The notes under the pieces: generated by a model
Told to the model about the DNA's origin: nothing
Database searches by the model: none
Seen by the model: the letters and a program-made list of their open reading frames with translations, nothing else
Source: Deltaproteobacteria bacterium
GTDB lineage: Bacteria > Desulfobacterota > Deferrimicrobia > Deferrimicrobiales > Deferrimicrobiaceae
Direction of reading: 5' to 3'
Length of the DNA: 13,404 nucleotides
NCBI GenBank assembly: GCA_017889845.1
Contig: JAGGAJ010000030.1
Location: 1 to 13,404 of the forward strand
Shown: piece by piece, positions 1-7,033 of the stretch
Layout: each line of letters starts with the position of its first letter
How positions within the stretch are numbered: position 1 is the first letter of the stretch
Position numbers and translations under genes: made by a program

Positions 1-798
1 GCGCTGGCGGAGTACGACAACGCCCGGAAGGATCTGGAACGGCGGAAGGACCTCGCGGTGAAGAACCTGATCGCGATGAAGGACGTGGACGACGCCGAAG
101 CCCGTTTCCTCGTGTCGGAGGCGAACGTCCGCGCCGCCCGGGAGGAGGCGAACACGCTCCTCGCCACGCTGCGCGCCAAGCGGGCGCAGGCGGGGCTGGC
201 AGAGAAGAAGCTGCGCGACACCCTCCTGAAGAGCCCCATCGAGGGATTCATCGAGGCGCGCCTGATCTCCACGGGGGAGTACGTCAAGGTGGGAACGCCG
301 CTGTTCCGGATCGTGGACGACCACCCGATCCGGCTCCTCGGGGAAGTCTCCGAAGCGTACGCCACGTCCCTGAAATCCGGCCTCCCGGTGGACCTCTCGG
401 TGGACAGCCAGCCCGGGAAGACGTTCCGCGGCGCGCTGCGGCGCATCTCCCCCGCCTCCAACCCGGCGAACCGGGCGATCCAGGTCGAGGCGACCTACCC
501 CAACGACGACCGGGCGCTGAAATCCGGCTCCTTCGGGAAGGCCGCCATCCTCCTGCGCGTGGACCCGGAGGGTGTCAGCATCCCGAAGCAGGCCGTGGTG
601 ACGTTCGCGGGGATCGAGAAGGTGTTCGTCATCGACAACAACGTGGCCAGGGAGCGCCGGGTGAAACTGGGGGACGACCTCGGGGAGCGGGTGGAGGTCG
701 TGGAGGGGGTCGCGGCGGGCCAGCAGGTCGCGGTCTCCCACACCGGCAAGCTCGTCGAGGGGTCCCGCGTGCGGGTCGAGGCGGGTGAACGGAAATGA
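1..798 (+). CDS. RND efflux periplasmic adaptor subunit (HlyD/AcrA family), 5' end outside window
   Basis: This is the C-terminal 265 residues of a membrane-fusion protein that links an inner-membrane RND pump to an outer-membrane channel. The frame is open from base 1, so the start and the signal or lipoprotein sequence lie upstream; the GTG at 58 is internal. Visible in order are a Lys/Arg/Glu/Ala-rich alpha-helical hairpin (residues 1-70), the second lipoyl half-motif (KSPIEG at 77-82, then GEYVKVGTPLF), a beta-barrel region (about 105-180, ending in KSGSFGKAAILL), and a membrane-proximal domain (SIPKQAVV onward, with GLRVGD-like VEGVAAGQQVAV). The stop codon overlaps the permease start (ATGA), which implies translational coupling and a shared operon. 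Family assignment is firm. The exported substrate cannot be read from the sequence. Confidence 0.93.
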   Translation, partial: ALAEYDNARKDLERRKDLAVKNLIAMKDVDDAEARFLVSEANVRAAREEANTLLATLRAKRAQAGLAEKKLRDTLLKSPIEGFIEARLISTGEYVKVGTPLFRIVDDHPIRLLGEVSEAYATSLKSGLPVDLSVDSQPGKTFRGALRRISPASNPANRAIQVEATYPNDDRALKSGSFGKAAILLRVDPEGVSIPKQAVVTFAGIEKVFVIDNNVARERRVKLGDDLGERVEVVEGVAAGQQVAVSHTGKLVEGSRVRVEAGERK

Positions 799-3700
799 AG
801 ATCTCCGAGATCTGCGTCCGCCGCCCCGTTTTCGCCACCATGCTCGTGGGACTCCTGGTGGTGGTGGGGATCGCATCCTGGAAAGGCCTGGGGGTGGACC
901 TCTTCCCCAACATCGACATCCCCATCGTCACGGTCACCACGACGCTCGCGGGGGCGAGCCCGGAGGAGATCGAGACCACCATCACCAAACCGATCGAGGA
1001 GGCGGTCAACACCGTTTCCGGGATCGACGAACTGCGCTCCACCTCCCGCGAGGGGGTCTCCGCGGTCGTCATCCGGTTCCTCCTCGAGAAGAAGGGCGAG
1101 GAAGCGGCGCAGGACGTCCGCGACCGCGTGGCCACCATCATCAAGAACCTCCCCGAAGGAACCGACCCGCCCGTCATCGTCAAGTTCGACATCGACGCCG
1201 CCCCCGTCATGACGATCGCCGTTTCGGGGTCCCGCGACATGCGGGAGATCACGAAGATCGCCGACGACCAGGTCAAGCAGGTCCTGGAGACGGTCAACGG
1301 CGTCGGGGCGGTGAGCATCGTCGGCGGGCGGAAGCGCGCCGTGAACGTCTACGTGAACCCCTCCCGGATGGAGGCGTTCGGGCTGTCCGTCCCGCAGGTC
1401 AAAGCCGCGCTGCAGGCGCAGAACCTGGAGATCCCGGGGGGCCGCGTGGAAACGGGCACCCGGGAACTGGTCCTGCGGACGATGGGGCGGATGCCGTCGG
1501 TCGAGGATTTCCAGCAGCTGATCGTCGCGAACATCGGCGGGCGTCCCATCATGGTCCGGGACATCGGGTGGGTCGAGAACGGGGAGGAGGAGGCGCGATC
1601 CCTGGCGCGTTTCGACGGGCACCCCTCCGTCAACCTGGTCATCCAGAAGCAGTCCGGGACGAACACGATCGAGGTCATCCGCAAGGTCAAGGACCGCCTG
1701 GCGCTGCTCGGGAAGACGCTGCCGGCGGACATCCGCATCGACCCCATCCGGGACCAGTCGGTCTTCATCCTGCGGTCGATCCGCGAGGTGCAGACCCACC
1801 TGCTCCTGGGGGCGCTCCTGACATCCCTGGTCGTCCTCCTCTTCATGCGCGACTGGCGCACGACGCTGATCGCCTCGGTCGCCATCCCCGCGTCGATCGT
1901 GGCCACGTTCACGATCATCCGCGCCTTCGGCTTCACGCTGAACAACATCACCCTGCTGGCGCTTACGCTGTCGGTGGGGATCGTCATCGATGACGCGATC
2001 GTCGTCCTGGAGAACATCTTCCGGCACGTGGAGGAGAAGGGGTCCCCGCCCCGGGTCGCGGCCGTAGAGGCCACCGGCGAGATCGGGCTGGCGGTCTCCG
2101 CCACCACCCTGTCCCTGGTGGTCATCTTCCTGCCGGTGGCGTTCATGGCGGGAACGGTCGGGCGCTTCTTCCACTCCTACGGGATCACCGTCGCGTTCGC
2201 GATCCTGTTCTCCTGGTTCGTCTCCTTTACCCTGACGCCGATGCTCTCCTCCCGGTTCCTGAAGGTGCAGCGCGCCGGGGAGCACGGGGGCAAGGCTTCC
2301 TCGAAGGAGAACTGGTTCGCGCGGACCACGACCGGCACCTACCTCGCCATCCTGCGGTGGTCCCTCGCCCACCGGTGGGTGGTCGGCCTCGTCGCGCTGG
2401 CCGTCGTCCTCTCGACCGTCCCCCTGATCGGGCTGGTGGGGAAGGACTTCATCCCGTTCGACGACCAGAGCGAGTTCGAGATCTACATCCAGATGCCGGA
2501 GGGGTACTCCCTGGAGGCGGCCGACGCGGTCTTCCGGGAGGTGGAAGCGGACGTCCGGAAGGTGCGGGGGGTCAAGCACCTCCTCGCGCAGATCGGCGAC
2601 GTGGCGGAAGGGGACGTGACCCAGGGGACGATCTACGTCCGCACGTTGAACATCGACGAGAGGAAGTTCTCCCAGTTCGACATCATGAAGGACGTGCGGC
2701 AGGCGATGGCGAAATACCCGGCCCTGCGCCCCTCCGTCCAGAACATCTCGGCCCTGGGCCGGGGCGGCGGCATCCGGGCGACGCCGCTGACTTTCTTCCT
2801 CCGGGGTCCCGACCTTACGAAGCTGCAGGAGTACGGGGACCGGATCGTGGCGGAGATGCGGAAGATCAAGGGAATGGTGGACGTGGACACCTCCCTGTCG
2901 AACCGCAAGCCGGAAGTGCGCGTCTACGTCGACCGCAAGAAGGCGTCGGATTTAGGGGTTCAGGTGCAGAACGTCGCCTCGTCCCTCAACGTCTTCGTGG
3001 GCGGGGAAAAGGTGAGCAAGTACCGGGAGGGGGCCGACCAGTACGACGTGTGGCTCCGCGCCGATCTACCGTATCGCTCCTCCATCCCGGAGGTGTCGAA
3101 CCTTCCCGTCCCCTCGTCGAAGCTGGGGAAGGTGCGAATCCGGGACGTGGCGGGGCTCTCGCCGGAGATGGGGCCCGCGCAGATCGACCGGGCCACGCGG
3201 CAGCGCCAGGTGACGATCTCCGCCAACCTGGACGGGTTGCCGCTGGGCGCCGCCTCGGAGCACGTGCGGAACATCGTGGACCGCATGGACCTGCCGGCGG
3301 ATTACCAGATCGAGTTCTTCGGCCGTGCGAAGACGATGCAGGAGACGCTGTCGAGCTTCCTCGTCGCCCTGCTCCTCTCGATCATCTTCATGTACATGGT
3401 GCTGGCGGCGCAGTTCGAGAGCTTCCTGCACCCCGTCTCGATCATGCTCGCGCTGCCGATCTCGATCCCGTTCGCCCTGCTCTCCCTCGTCGTGCTCCAG
3501 GAGTCGCTGAACATCTACAGCATCCTCGGGCTGTTCCTGCTGTTCGGGATCGTCAAGAAGAACGGGATCCTGCAGGTGGACTACTCGAACACGCTCCGCG
3601 CCACCGGCATGCCTCGGGACCAGGCGATCCTGGAGGCGAACGCCGCGCGGCTGCGGCCGATCCTGATGACCACCATCACCCTGATCGCGGCGATGGTCCC

Positions 3701-3932
3701 CATCGCCCTGGGGAAGGGGCCCGGGGCGGCGTCCCGGGCGTCGATGGCGAAGGTCATCATCGGGGGGCAGGCGCTGTCGCTGCTCCTCACCCTGGTCCTC
3801 ACACCCGTGGCGTACTCCTTCTTCGACGACCTGGGAAACCTCGCCCTCTTCCGCTCCTTCCGCGAGCGGTTCGAGCGGGCGGAGGACCGTTTCTGGCGGT
3901 TCGTGAAGAGGAAACCGGCGCCGGGGGCGTGA
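795..3932 (+). CDS. RND family efflux permease (HAE1/AcrB-like), inner-membrane pump
   Basis: This encodes a full-length proton-driven RND transporter of 1045 residues, typical for AcrB/MdtB-type proteins. The N-terminus (SEICVRRPVFATML) is the standard RND opening before TM1, followed by the conserved GVDLFPNIDIP and GASPEEIET segments of the porter domain. TM4 carries the proton-relay pair Asp399-Asp400 (GIVIDDAIVVLEN), and TM10 carries the matching lysine at 921-922 (FGIVKKNGIL). Two large periplasmic loops (about 30-325 and 545-850) and 12 predicted TM segments fit the family duplication. The ATG lies within the adaptor stop codon (ATGA), fixing the start and indicating coupling. With the adaptor it would form a tripartite pump; no outer-membrane factor is seen here. 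HAE1-type family membership suggests a hydrophobic or amphiphilic drug rather than a metal, but this is inference. Its TGA stop directly abuts the stop of the opposing gene. Confidence 0.96.
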   Translation: MKISEICVRRPVFATMLVGLLVVVGIASWKGLGVDLFPNIDIPIVTVTTTLAGASPEEIETTITKPIEEAVNTVSGIDELRSTSREGVSAVVIRFLLEKKGEEAAQDVRDRVATIIKNLPEGTDPPVIVKFDIDAAPVMTIAVSGSRDMREITKIADDQVKQVLETVNGVGAVSIVGGRKRAVNVYVNPSRMEAFGLSVPQVKAALQAQNLEIPGGRVETGTRELVLRTMGRMPSVEDFQQLIVANIGGRPIMVRDIGWVENGEEEARSLARFDGHPSVNLVIQKQSGTNTIEVIRKVKDRLALLGKTLPADIRIDPIRDQSVFILRSIREVQTHLLLGALLTSLVVLLFMRDWRTTLIASVAIPASIVATFTIIRAFGFTLNNITLLALTLSVGIVIDDAIVVLENIFRHVEEKGSPPRVAAVEATGEIGLAVSATTLSLVVIFLPVAFMAGTVGRFFHSYGITVAFAILFSWFVSFTLTPMLSSRFLKVQRAGEHGGKASSKENWFARTTTGTYLAILRWSLAHRWVVGLVALAVVLSTVPLIGLVGKDFIPFDDQSEFEIYIQMPEGYSLEAADAVFREVEADVRKVRGVKHLLAQIGDVAEGDVTQGTIYVRTLNIDERKFSQFDIMKDVRQAMAKYPALRPSVQNISALGRGGGIRATPLTFFLRGPDLTKLQEYGDRIVAEMRKIKGMVDVDTSLSNRKPEVRVYVDRKKASDLGVQVQNVASSLNVFVGGEKVSKYREGADQYDVWLRADLPYRSSIPEVSNLPVPSSKLGKVRIRDVAGLSPEMGPAQIDRATRQRQVTISANLDGLPLGAASEHVRNIVDRMDLPADYQIEFFGRAKTMQETLSSFLVALLLSIIFMYMVLAAQFESFLHPVSIMLALPISIPFALLSLVVLQESLNIYSILGLFLLFGIVKKNGILQVDYSNTLRATGMPRDQAILEANAARLRPILMTTITLIAAMVPIALGKGPGAASRASMAKVIIGGQALSLLLTLVLTPVAYSFFDDLGNLALFRSFRERFERAEDRFWRFVKRKPAPGA

Positions 3933-4355
3933 TCAGCCGCCCTTCTTCCCCGTTCCGGTGTGGTACGCCTCCCGGGAGACGGGGAGCGCGGTGGACTGCC
4001 CCTTCGCCAGCAGGCGGCCGTCGCCTGCGGTGACGACGAGCTCGCATACCATCGACTGGCGTCCCTTGTGGATGATCCGGGACTCGCCGATCACCGTTTC
4101 GCCGGACTTCGCCGCGCGGAAAACGTTCAGGCTCCACTGGACCCCCACCGCGTCGACGGCGGCGTTCACTGACAGGGCGAAGGCGGCGTCGGCGACGGCG
4201 AACAGCAGGACGCCGTGGCCGATGCGGTGGGCGTTCAGGAACCGCTCCGAAACCGTCACCGAGACCTTCGCGTACCCTTCCCGGCCCTCGAGGAGCTTCA
4301 TCCCGAAATCCTGGATCAGCCGGTCCTCCCGGAAGATCTCCTCGACGCGGTCCAT
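3933..4355 (-). CDS. PaaI-like hotdog-fold thioesterase
   Basis: A 140-residue single hotdog-domain protein of the PaaI/4HBT class, expected to hydrolyse acyl-CoA thioesters in the cytoplasm. The key stretch is FLNAHRIGHGVLLFAVADAAFAL at residues 39-61, written here as FLNAHRIGHG plus VLLFAVADAAFAL. Asn41, His47-Gly48 and Asp56 match the PaaI pattern N-x(5)-HG-x(3)-F-x(3)-D, followed by the central helix. The strand GVQWSLNVFRAA and the segment ESRIIHKGRQSMVCELVV continue the fold. The frame is open much further upstream, but the residues there (an Arg/Gly-rich run) are the shadow of the preceding gene. The ATG at 4355 shares one base with that gene's TGA (TGATG) and follows a purine-rich AGGGGGGG, so this start is preferred. 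It is the last gene of a three-gene operon. Its substrate is unknown. Confidence 0.88.
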   Translation of the reverse strand: MDRVEEIFREDRLIQDFGMKLLEGREGYAKVSVTVSERFLNAHRIGHGVLLFAVADAAFALSVNAAVDAVGVQWSLNVFRAAKSGETVIGESRIIHKGRQSMVCELVVTAGDGRLLAKGQSTALPVSREAYHTGTGKKGG

Positions 4356-4873
4356 CACCCCCCCTGTCCGAGGTACGAGAGCGCGTACCTCACGTAGCTG
4401 TCGGAGAAGGCCCGGTTCCTCTCCCCGGAATCCGGCCCGAGGTCCTTCACCACCTTGCCGGGCACGCCCATCACCAGCGAGTGCGGCGGGACGGCCGTCC
4501 CCGGGGGCACCACCGCCCCGGAGCCGATCACGCTCCCCCGCCCGATCACGGCCCCGTCGAGGACGATGCAGCCGATGCCGAGGAGGCACAGCTCCCCGAT
4601 CGTGCAGCCGTGGGCGATCGCCGCGTGGCCGAACGTCACCTCGTCCCCCACCGTCAGGGGAAATCCGTCCTTCGTGTGGAGGATGCAGCCGTCCTGGATA
4701 TTCGTCCGCCTCCCGATGCGGATCGGGAGGATGTCGCCCCGGATCACCGCGTTGAACCAGACGCTGGAAGATTCCCCGACCTCCACGTCGCCGATGATCC
4801 TCGCCCCTGCCGCGACGAAAACGGTCGGGTGCAGGCGGGGTGCCACGTCCTTGTGCGGCAGCAGCGACGGCAT
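4355..4873 (-). CDS. Gamma carbonic anhydrase-like family protein (left-handed beta-helix)
   Basis: A 172-residue hexapeptide-repeat protein of the gamma-CA/YrdA/PaaY group. The sequence is dominated by [LIV]-G-x4 repeats (VFVAAGARIIGDVEVG, VTFGHAAIAHGCTIGE, LDGAVIGRGSVIGSGAVV), which form the left-handed beta-helix, with a C-terminal helical tail. The three zinc-type histidines are present: His66 (DGCILHTKDG), His83 and His88 (FGHAAIAHG). The Arg-Gly-Asp of VIRGDILPI and the Asn-Ile-Gln-Asp of RRTNIQDG are also family hallmarks. Proteins of this group trimerise; some hydrate CO2, while others (PaaY) have thioesterase activity, which is of interest beside a PaaI-type gene. The start ATG follows GGAG with 7-nt spacing, and that GGAG sits at the end of the upstream osmC-like gene, so the two are probably coupled. 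Catalytic activity is not provable from sequence. Confidence 0.93.
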   Translation of the reverse strand: MPSLLPHKDVAPRLHPTVFVAAGARIIGDVEVGESSSVWFNAVIRGDILPIRIGRRTNIQDGCILHTKDGFPLTVGDEVTFGHAAIAHGCTIGELCLLGIGCIVLDGAVIGRGSVIGSGAVVPPGTAVPPHSLVMGVPGKVVKDLGPDSGERNRAFSDSYVRYALSYLGQGG

Positions 4874-4877
4874 TCCC

Positions 4878-5357
4878 CTACTCCGGCAATTCCGAAACGT
4901 CCAGCGAGTCCTCGAGGGCGATGCACTCCCGGACGCTCATCGCCGCCGGGCATTGCGTCAGGTATATCCGCATCGCCTCCATCGCCTCGGACCCCTTCCC
5001 CGGGGGGGCCTTCAGCGTGTATCGCACCCGGATCCGGGTGATCCGCATCACCCCGTTCACGTCCTCGATGTCCCCTTCGGCGTCCGCCCGGAACCGGTCG
5101 CCGAACGTGGGGATCTTCCTGCCGGCCAGCACCGTGGCCAGTGTCCCCATCATTCAGGCCGATACGGCGCCGACGATGTGGTCCAGCGTCGCGGCGTGCT
5201 CCTTCTCGGGCTCGACCTTGTAGAACTTCTTGATCCCCCCGTGGACGCCGTAATACACCGGCTCCGGGAATCCCTCGATCCGCGCGATCCGCGTCGGGCC
5301 CTTTTCCCGGACGATCGCGATCCGGGACGTGTGGACGATCGTCCCCATGCCTGGCAT
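4878..5357 (-). CDS. OsmC/Ohr-family protein, probable selenoprotein (in-frame TGA read as Sec68)
   Basis: Read with TGA (5154-5156) as selenocysteine, this gives a 159-residue OsmC-type protein, the usual length. OsmC/Ohr proteins are cytoplasmic thiol peroxidases that reduce organic hydroperoxides through two cysteines. The N-terminal half ends with VEPEKEHAATLDHIVGAVSA; the second half starts MMGTLATVLAGRKIP. In relatives the junction reads A-C-x2-GTL, so the TGA stands exactly at the peroxidatic cysteine. The resolving cysteine is Cys136 (LTQCPAAMSVREC), with another at Cys145. Both halves share one frame with no other interruption, and a SECIS-like hairpin follows the TGA. I chose ATG 5357 because GGGAGAGAGGGG precedes it and a -10 element lies about 40 nt upstream; ATG 5348 (three residues shorter) and ATG 5381 are alternatives. 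It is first in an operon with the gamma-CA-like gene, 4 bp away. An ordinary nonsense mutation is the alternative reading, less likely given the exact position and intact downstream frame. Standard gene callers would split it or keep only 4878-5153. Confidence 0.85.
5108..5156 (-). promoter_or_regulatory. Putative bacterial SECIS element after the UGA of the osmC-like gene
   Basis: On the mRNA the UGA (5156-5154) is followed by 19 nt and then a 6-nt apical loop CGGUGC (5134-5129). The loop is closed by a 7-bp stem, CUGGCCA (5141-5135) with UGGCCGG (5128-5122), containing one U-G pair. Below an asymmetric internal loop (CA opposite CAGGAAGA), a second 6-bp helix pairs UGGGGA (5149-5144) with UCCCCA (5113-5108). 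The loop carries GGU, 21-23 nt after the UGA, close to the position of GGU in the E. coli formate dehydrogenase SECIS. In bacteria SelB binds such a loop within the coding region. The fold was worked out by eye, not by energy calculation. Confidence 0.72.
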
Positions 5358-5397
5358 CCCCTCTCTCCCGAGTGGTCCCATCGCACCCGCAATGGCA

Positions 5398-5403
5398 AGT
5401 ATA
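5398..5403 (-). promoter_or_regulatory. Candidate -10 element (TATACT) for the osmC-like operon
   Basis: The minus strand reads GGGTTTATACTTGCC, with a near-consensus sigma-70 -10 hexamer. No convincing -35 hexamer is found 16-18 bp upstream, so an activator may be needed. Transcription would begin near 5390, leaving about 30-35 nt of leader before ATG 5357. That argues against ATG 5381, which would have almost no leader. Confidence 0.45.
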
Positions 5404-5432
5404 AACCCGTTTTACGATTCGCCACCGCCGCC

Positions 5433-5461
5433 TTGACCGTACATCGTTCCGATGGTGTAAT
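5433..5461 (+). promoter_or_regulatory. Sigma-70-type promoter for the ABC importer operon
   Basis: TTGACC (5433-5438) and TGTAAT (5456-5461) are separated by exactly 17 bp, a good -35/-10 match in otherwise GC-rich DNA. Transcription would start near 5468, giving a leader of about 135 nt before the binding-protein gene at 5603. No competing promoter of equal quality was seen on this strand. Confidence 0.6.
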
Positions 5462-5471
5462 GCATCATACC
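5454..5471. promoter_or_regulatory. Imperfect palindrome overlapping the -10 and start site (candidate operator)
   Basis: GGTGTAATGCATCATACC matches its own reverse complement at 14 of 18 positions and is centred on ATGCAT. It covers the -10 hexamer of the plus-strand promoter and reaches the expected start site, a typical place for repressor binding. No regulator gene is in the window, so the assignment rests on symmetry and position alone. Confidence 0.35.
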
Positions 5472-5559
5472 GCATACTTTCGCGCCGGCGGAAAAGTAGC
5501 CGGATTCAAGGAGTATTCCAGCAAAGAGCGAGGAAAGACGAGGGACGGTAACCCAGGGG

Positions 5560-5602
5560 CCGGCGCGCGGGTGACCGCACGCCGGGGAAGGAGGGAGAGA
5601 AG
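5560..5602 (+). promoter_or_regulatory. Leader hairpin with GTGA tetraloop followed by a strong ribosome binding site
   Basis: In the leader of the binding-protein mRNA, CCGGCG (5560-5565) pairs with CGCCGG (5580-5585), and GCGG (5567-5570) pairs with CCGC (5575-5578) after one C-A mismatch. The loop is the GNRA tetraloop GTGA (5571-5574). Two bases later comes AAGGAGG (5588-5594), 8 nt before the ATG. The hairpin leaves the Shine-Dalgarno sequence free and may stabilise the 5' side or take part in a switch. I could not match the whole leader to a known riboswitch class. Confidence 0.45.
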
Positions 5603-7024
5603 ATGGCGAAACGGAGACAGATCACGCGGCGCGAGTTCGTGAAGGCCGCGGGACTCGGGGTGGTCGCGGCGGGGGTCGCCCCCACGATCTTCATCCCGAG
5701 GCAGGCCCGGGGGGCCTCGAAGGAGCTGAAGATCCTCGTGTGGTCCCACTTCGTCCCCCGGTTCGACAAGGAGTGGTACGACGGGTTCGCGAAGAAGTGG
5801 GGCGAGGCCAACGGCGTCGCCGTCACCGTCGACCACATCAACCTGGCCGAGATCCCGTCGCGCACGGCCGCCGAGGTCGCGGCGGGCCAGGGTCACGACC
5901 TGATCGAATGGATCCAGCCTACATCCCAGTTCGAGCCGAGCGTACTCAACATGGCCGACGTGGTACAGGAAGCAGAAAAACGGTTCGGAAAGCAACACCC
6001 CCTCTGTCGGAGGACCTCCTACAACCCGAACACGAATTACTTCTACAGCTTCTGCCCCGGCTGGACGATCGACCCCGGCTGCTACCGGAAGAGCCTGTGG
6101 GAGAAGGCCGGCAAGGGGGACGGTCCGGTGGTCTGGGAGGACCTGATCGCCTACGGCGGGAAGATCAAGAAGGAGCAGGGGATCCAGCTCGGCATCGGCC
6201 TGTCCCAGGAGCTCGACTCGAACATGGCGGCCCGGGCGCTGCTGTGGTCCTACGACACCAGCATACAGGACGAGAACGAGAACGTGGTCCTCAACAACCC
6301 GAAGACCGTGGAGGCCACCGCTTACATGGCGCGACTGTTCAAGGAGTCGATGGTCCCGGAAGTCTTCGCCTGGACCGCCGTCTCCAACAACCAGGCGCTG
6401 ATCGCCGGCCGCGCCTCCTACATCCTCAACTCCATCTCCGCTTATCGCTCGGCGCAGAAGGAGGTCCCGGAGATCGCCAAGGACATTTACTTCACCCCGG
6501 CGCTCAAGGGGCCCCGCGGCACCGGGTTCCACAGCGAGCACGTGATCTACGGGTACATCATCCCCAAATACTCGAAGAACGTCGACTCATCGAAGAAGTT
6601 CCTCCTCCACCTGGTGGAGAATTACGACCAGGCGATGTACGCCAGCGAGCTGTACAACTCGCCGGCTTTCTTCGACGCACCCATCCCCTCCGGGAACCGC
6701 GGCTACACTGCCGTGAAAGGCGCGAAGAAGTTGCGCGACCTTCACAACGCCTGGTTCTCGAGCGACCCGTTCGCCCTCCCCGGGGAGGATAAGGGAAAGC
6801 TCGCCGTCCTCAAGGACGCGGAGAAGTGGAGCACCAACATCGGGTACCCCGGACCGGCCAATCCTGCGGAAGGGGAGGTGTTCGCAACCTTCGTCCTCCC
6901 GAACATGATGGCCAACGCCGCGCGGGGGATGGCTCCCCAGACGGCGGTGGAGCAGGCAGAGCTCCTGACCAAGACCATCTTCGCCAAGTGGCGGCAGAAG
7001 GGGCTTGTCGGGGGGAAAACCTAA
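5603..7024 (+). CDS. ABC transporter substrate-binding protein (family 1), Tat signal peptide
   Basis: A 473-residue periplasmic solute-binding protein, the capture subunit of the importer encoded downstream. The N-terminus holds a twin-arginine export signal, TRREFVK at residues 8-14, followed by a hydrophobic stretch (AAGLGVVAAGVAPTIFI) and a likely cleavage site near ARGA (about residue 38). This suggests the protein folds, perhaps disulphide-bonded, before export; mature cysteines 135, 151 and 160 lie close together. The mature part begins KELKILVWSHF, the usual first strand of family 1 binding proteins, and has the family pattern WEDLIAYGGKIKKEQGI, FKESMVPE and ALIAGRASYI. Family members bind sugars, polyols, glycerol phosphates or related compounds; the substrate here cannot be deduced. 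The start is supported by AAGGAGG 8 nt upstream. It is the first gene of a four-gene operon, separated from the second by a strong hairpin. Confidence 0.92.
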   Translation: MAKRRQITRREFVKAAGLGVVAAGVAPTIFIPRQARGASKELKILVWSHFVPRFDKEWYDGFAKKWGEANGVAVTVDHINLAEIPSRTAAEVAAGQGHDLIEWIQPTSQFEPSVLNMADVVQEAEKRFGKQHPLCRRTSYNPNTNYFYSFCPGWTIDPGCYRKSLWEKAGKGDGPVVWEDLIAYGGKIKKEQGIQLGIGLSQELDSNMAARALLWSYDTSIQDENENVVLNNPKTVEATAYMARLFKESMVPEVFAWTAVSNNQALIAGRASYILNSISAYRSAQKEVPEIAKDIYFTPALKGPRGTGFHSEHVIYGYIIPKYSKNVDSSKKFLLHLVENYDQAMYASELYNSPAFFDAPIPSGNRGYTAVKGAKKLRDLHNAWFSSDPFALPGEDKGKLAVLKDAEKWSTNIGYPGPANPAEGEVFATFVLPNMMANAARGMAPQTAVEQAELLTKTIFAKWRQKGLVGGKT

Positions 7025-7033
7025 AGTCAATCC

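Noticed and set aside
495..2579. Long minus-strand ORF of 694 codons opposite the RND genes
   Set aside because: It is Asp/Arg/Pro/His-rich antisense shadow of the adaptor and permease, a common effect in high-GC DNA, and resembles no protein family.
4878..5153. A separate 91-codon gene starting ATGATGGGG, independent of the upstream frame
   Set aside because: It begins directly after the TGA, in the same frame, with no ribosome binding site of its own, and contains only the second half of an OsmC domain; the joined Sec reading explains both parts.
5468..5602. Known riboswitch in the ABC operon leader (cyclic-dinucleotide, cobalamin and fluoride types considered)
   Set aside because: Some short strings looked reminiscent, but the conserved cores and helix order of these classes could not be laid out.
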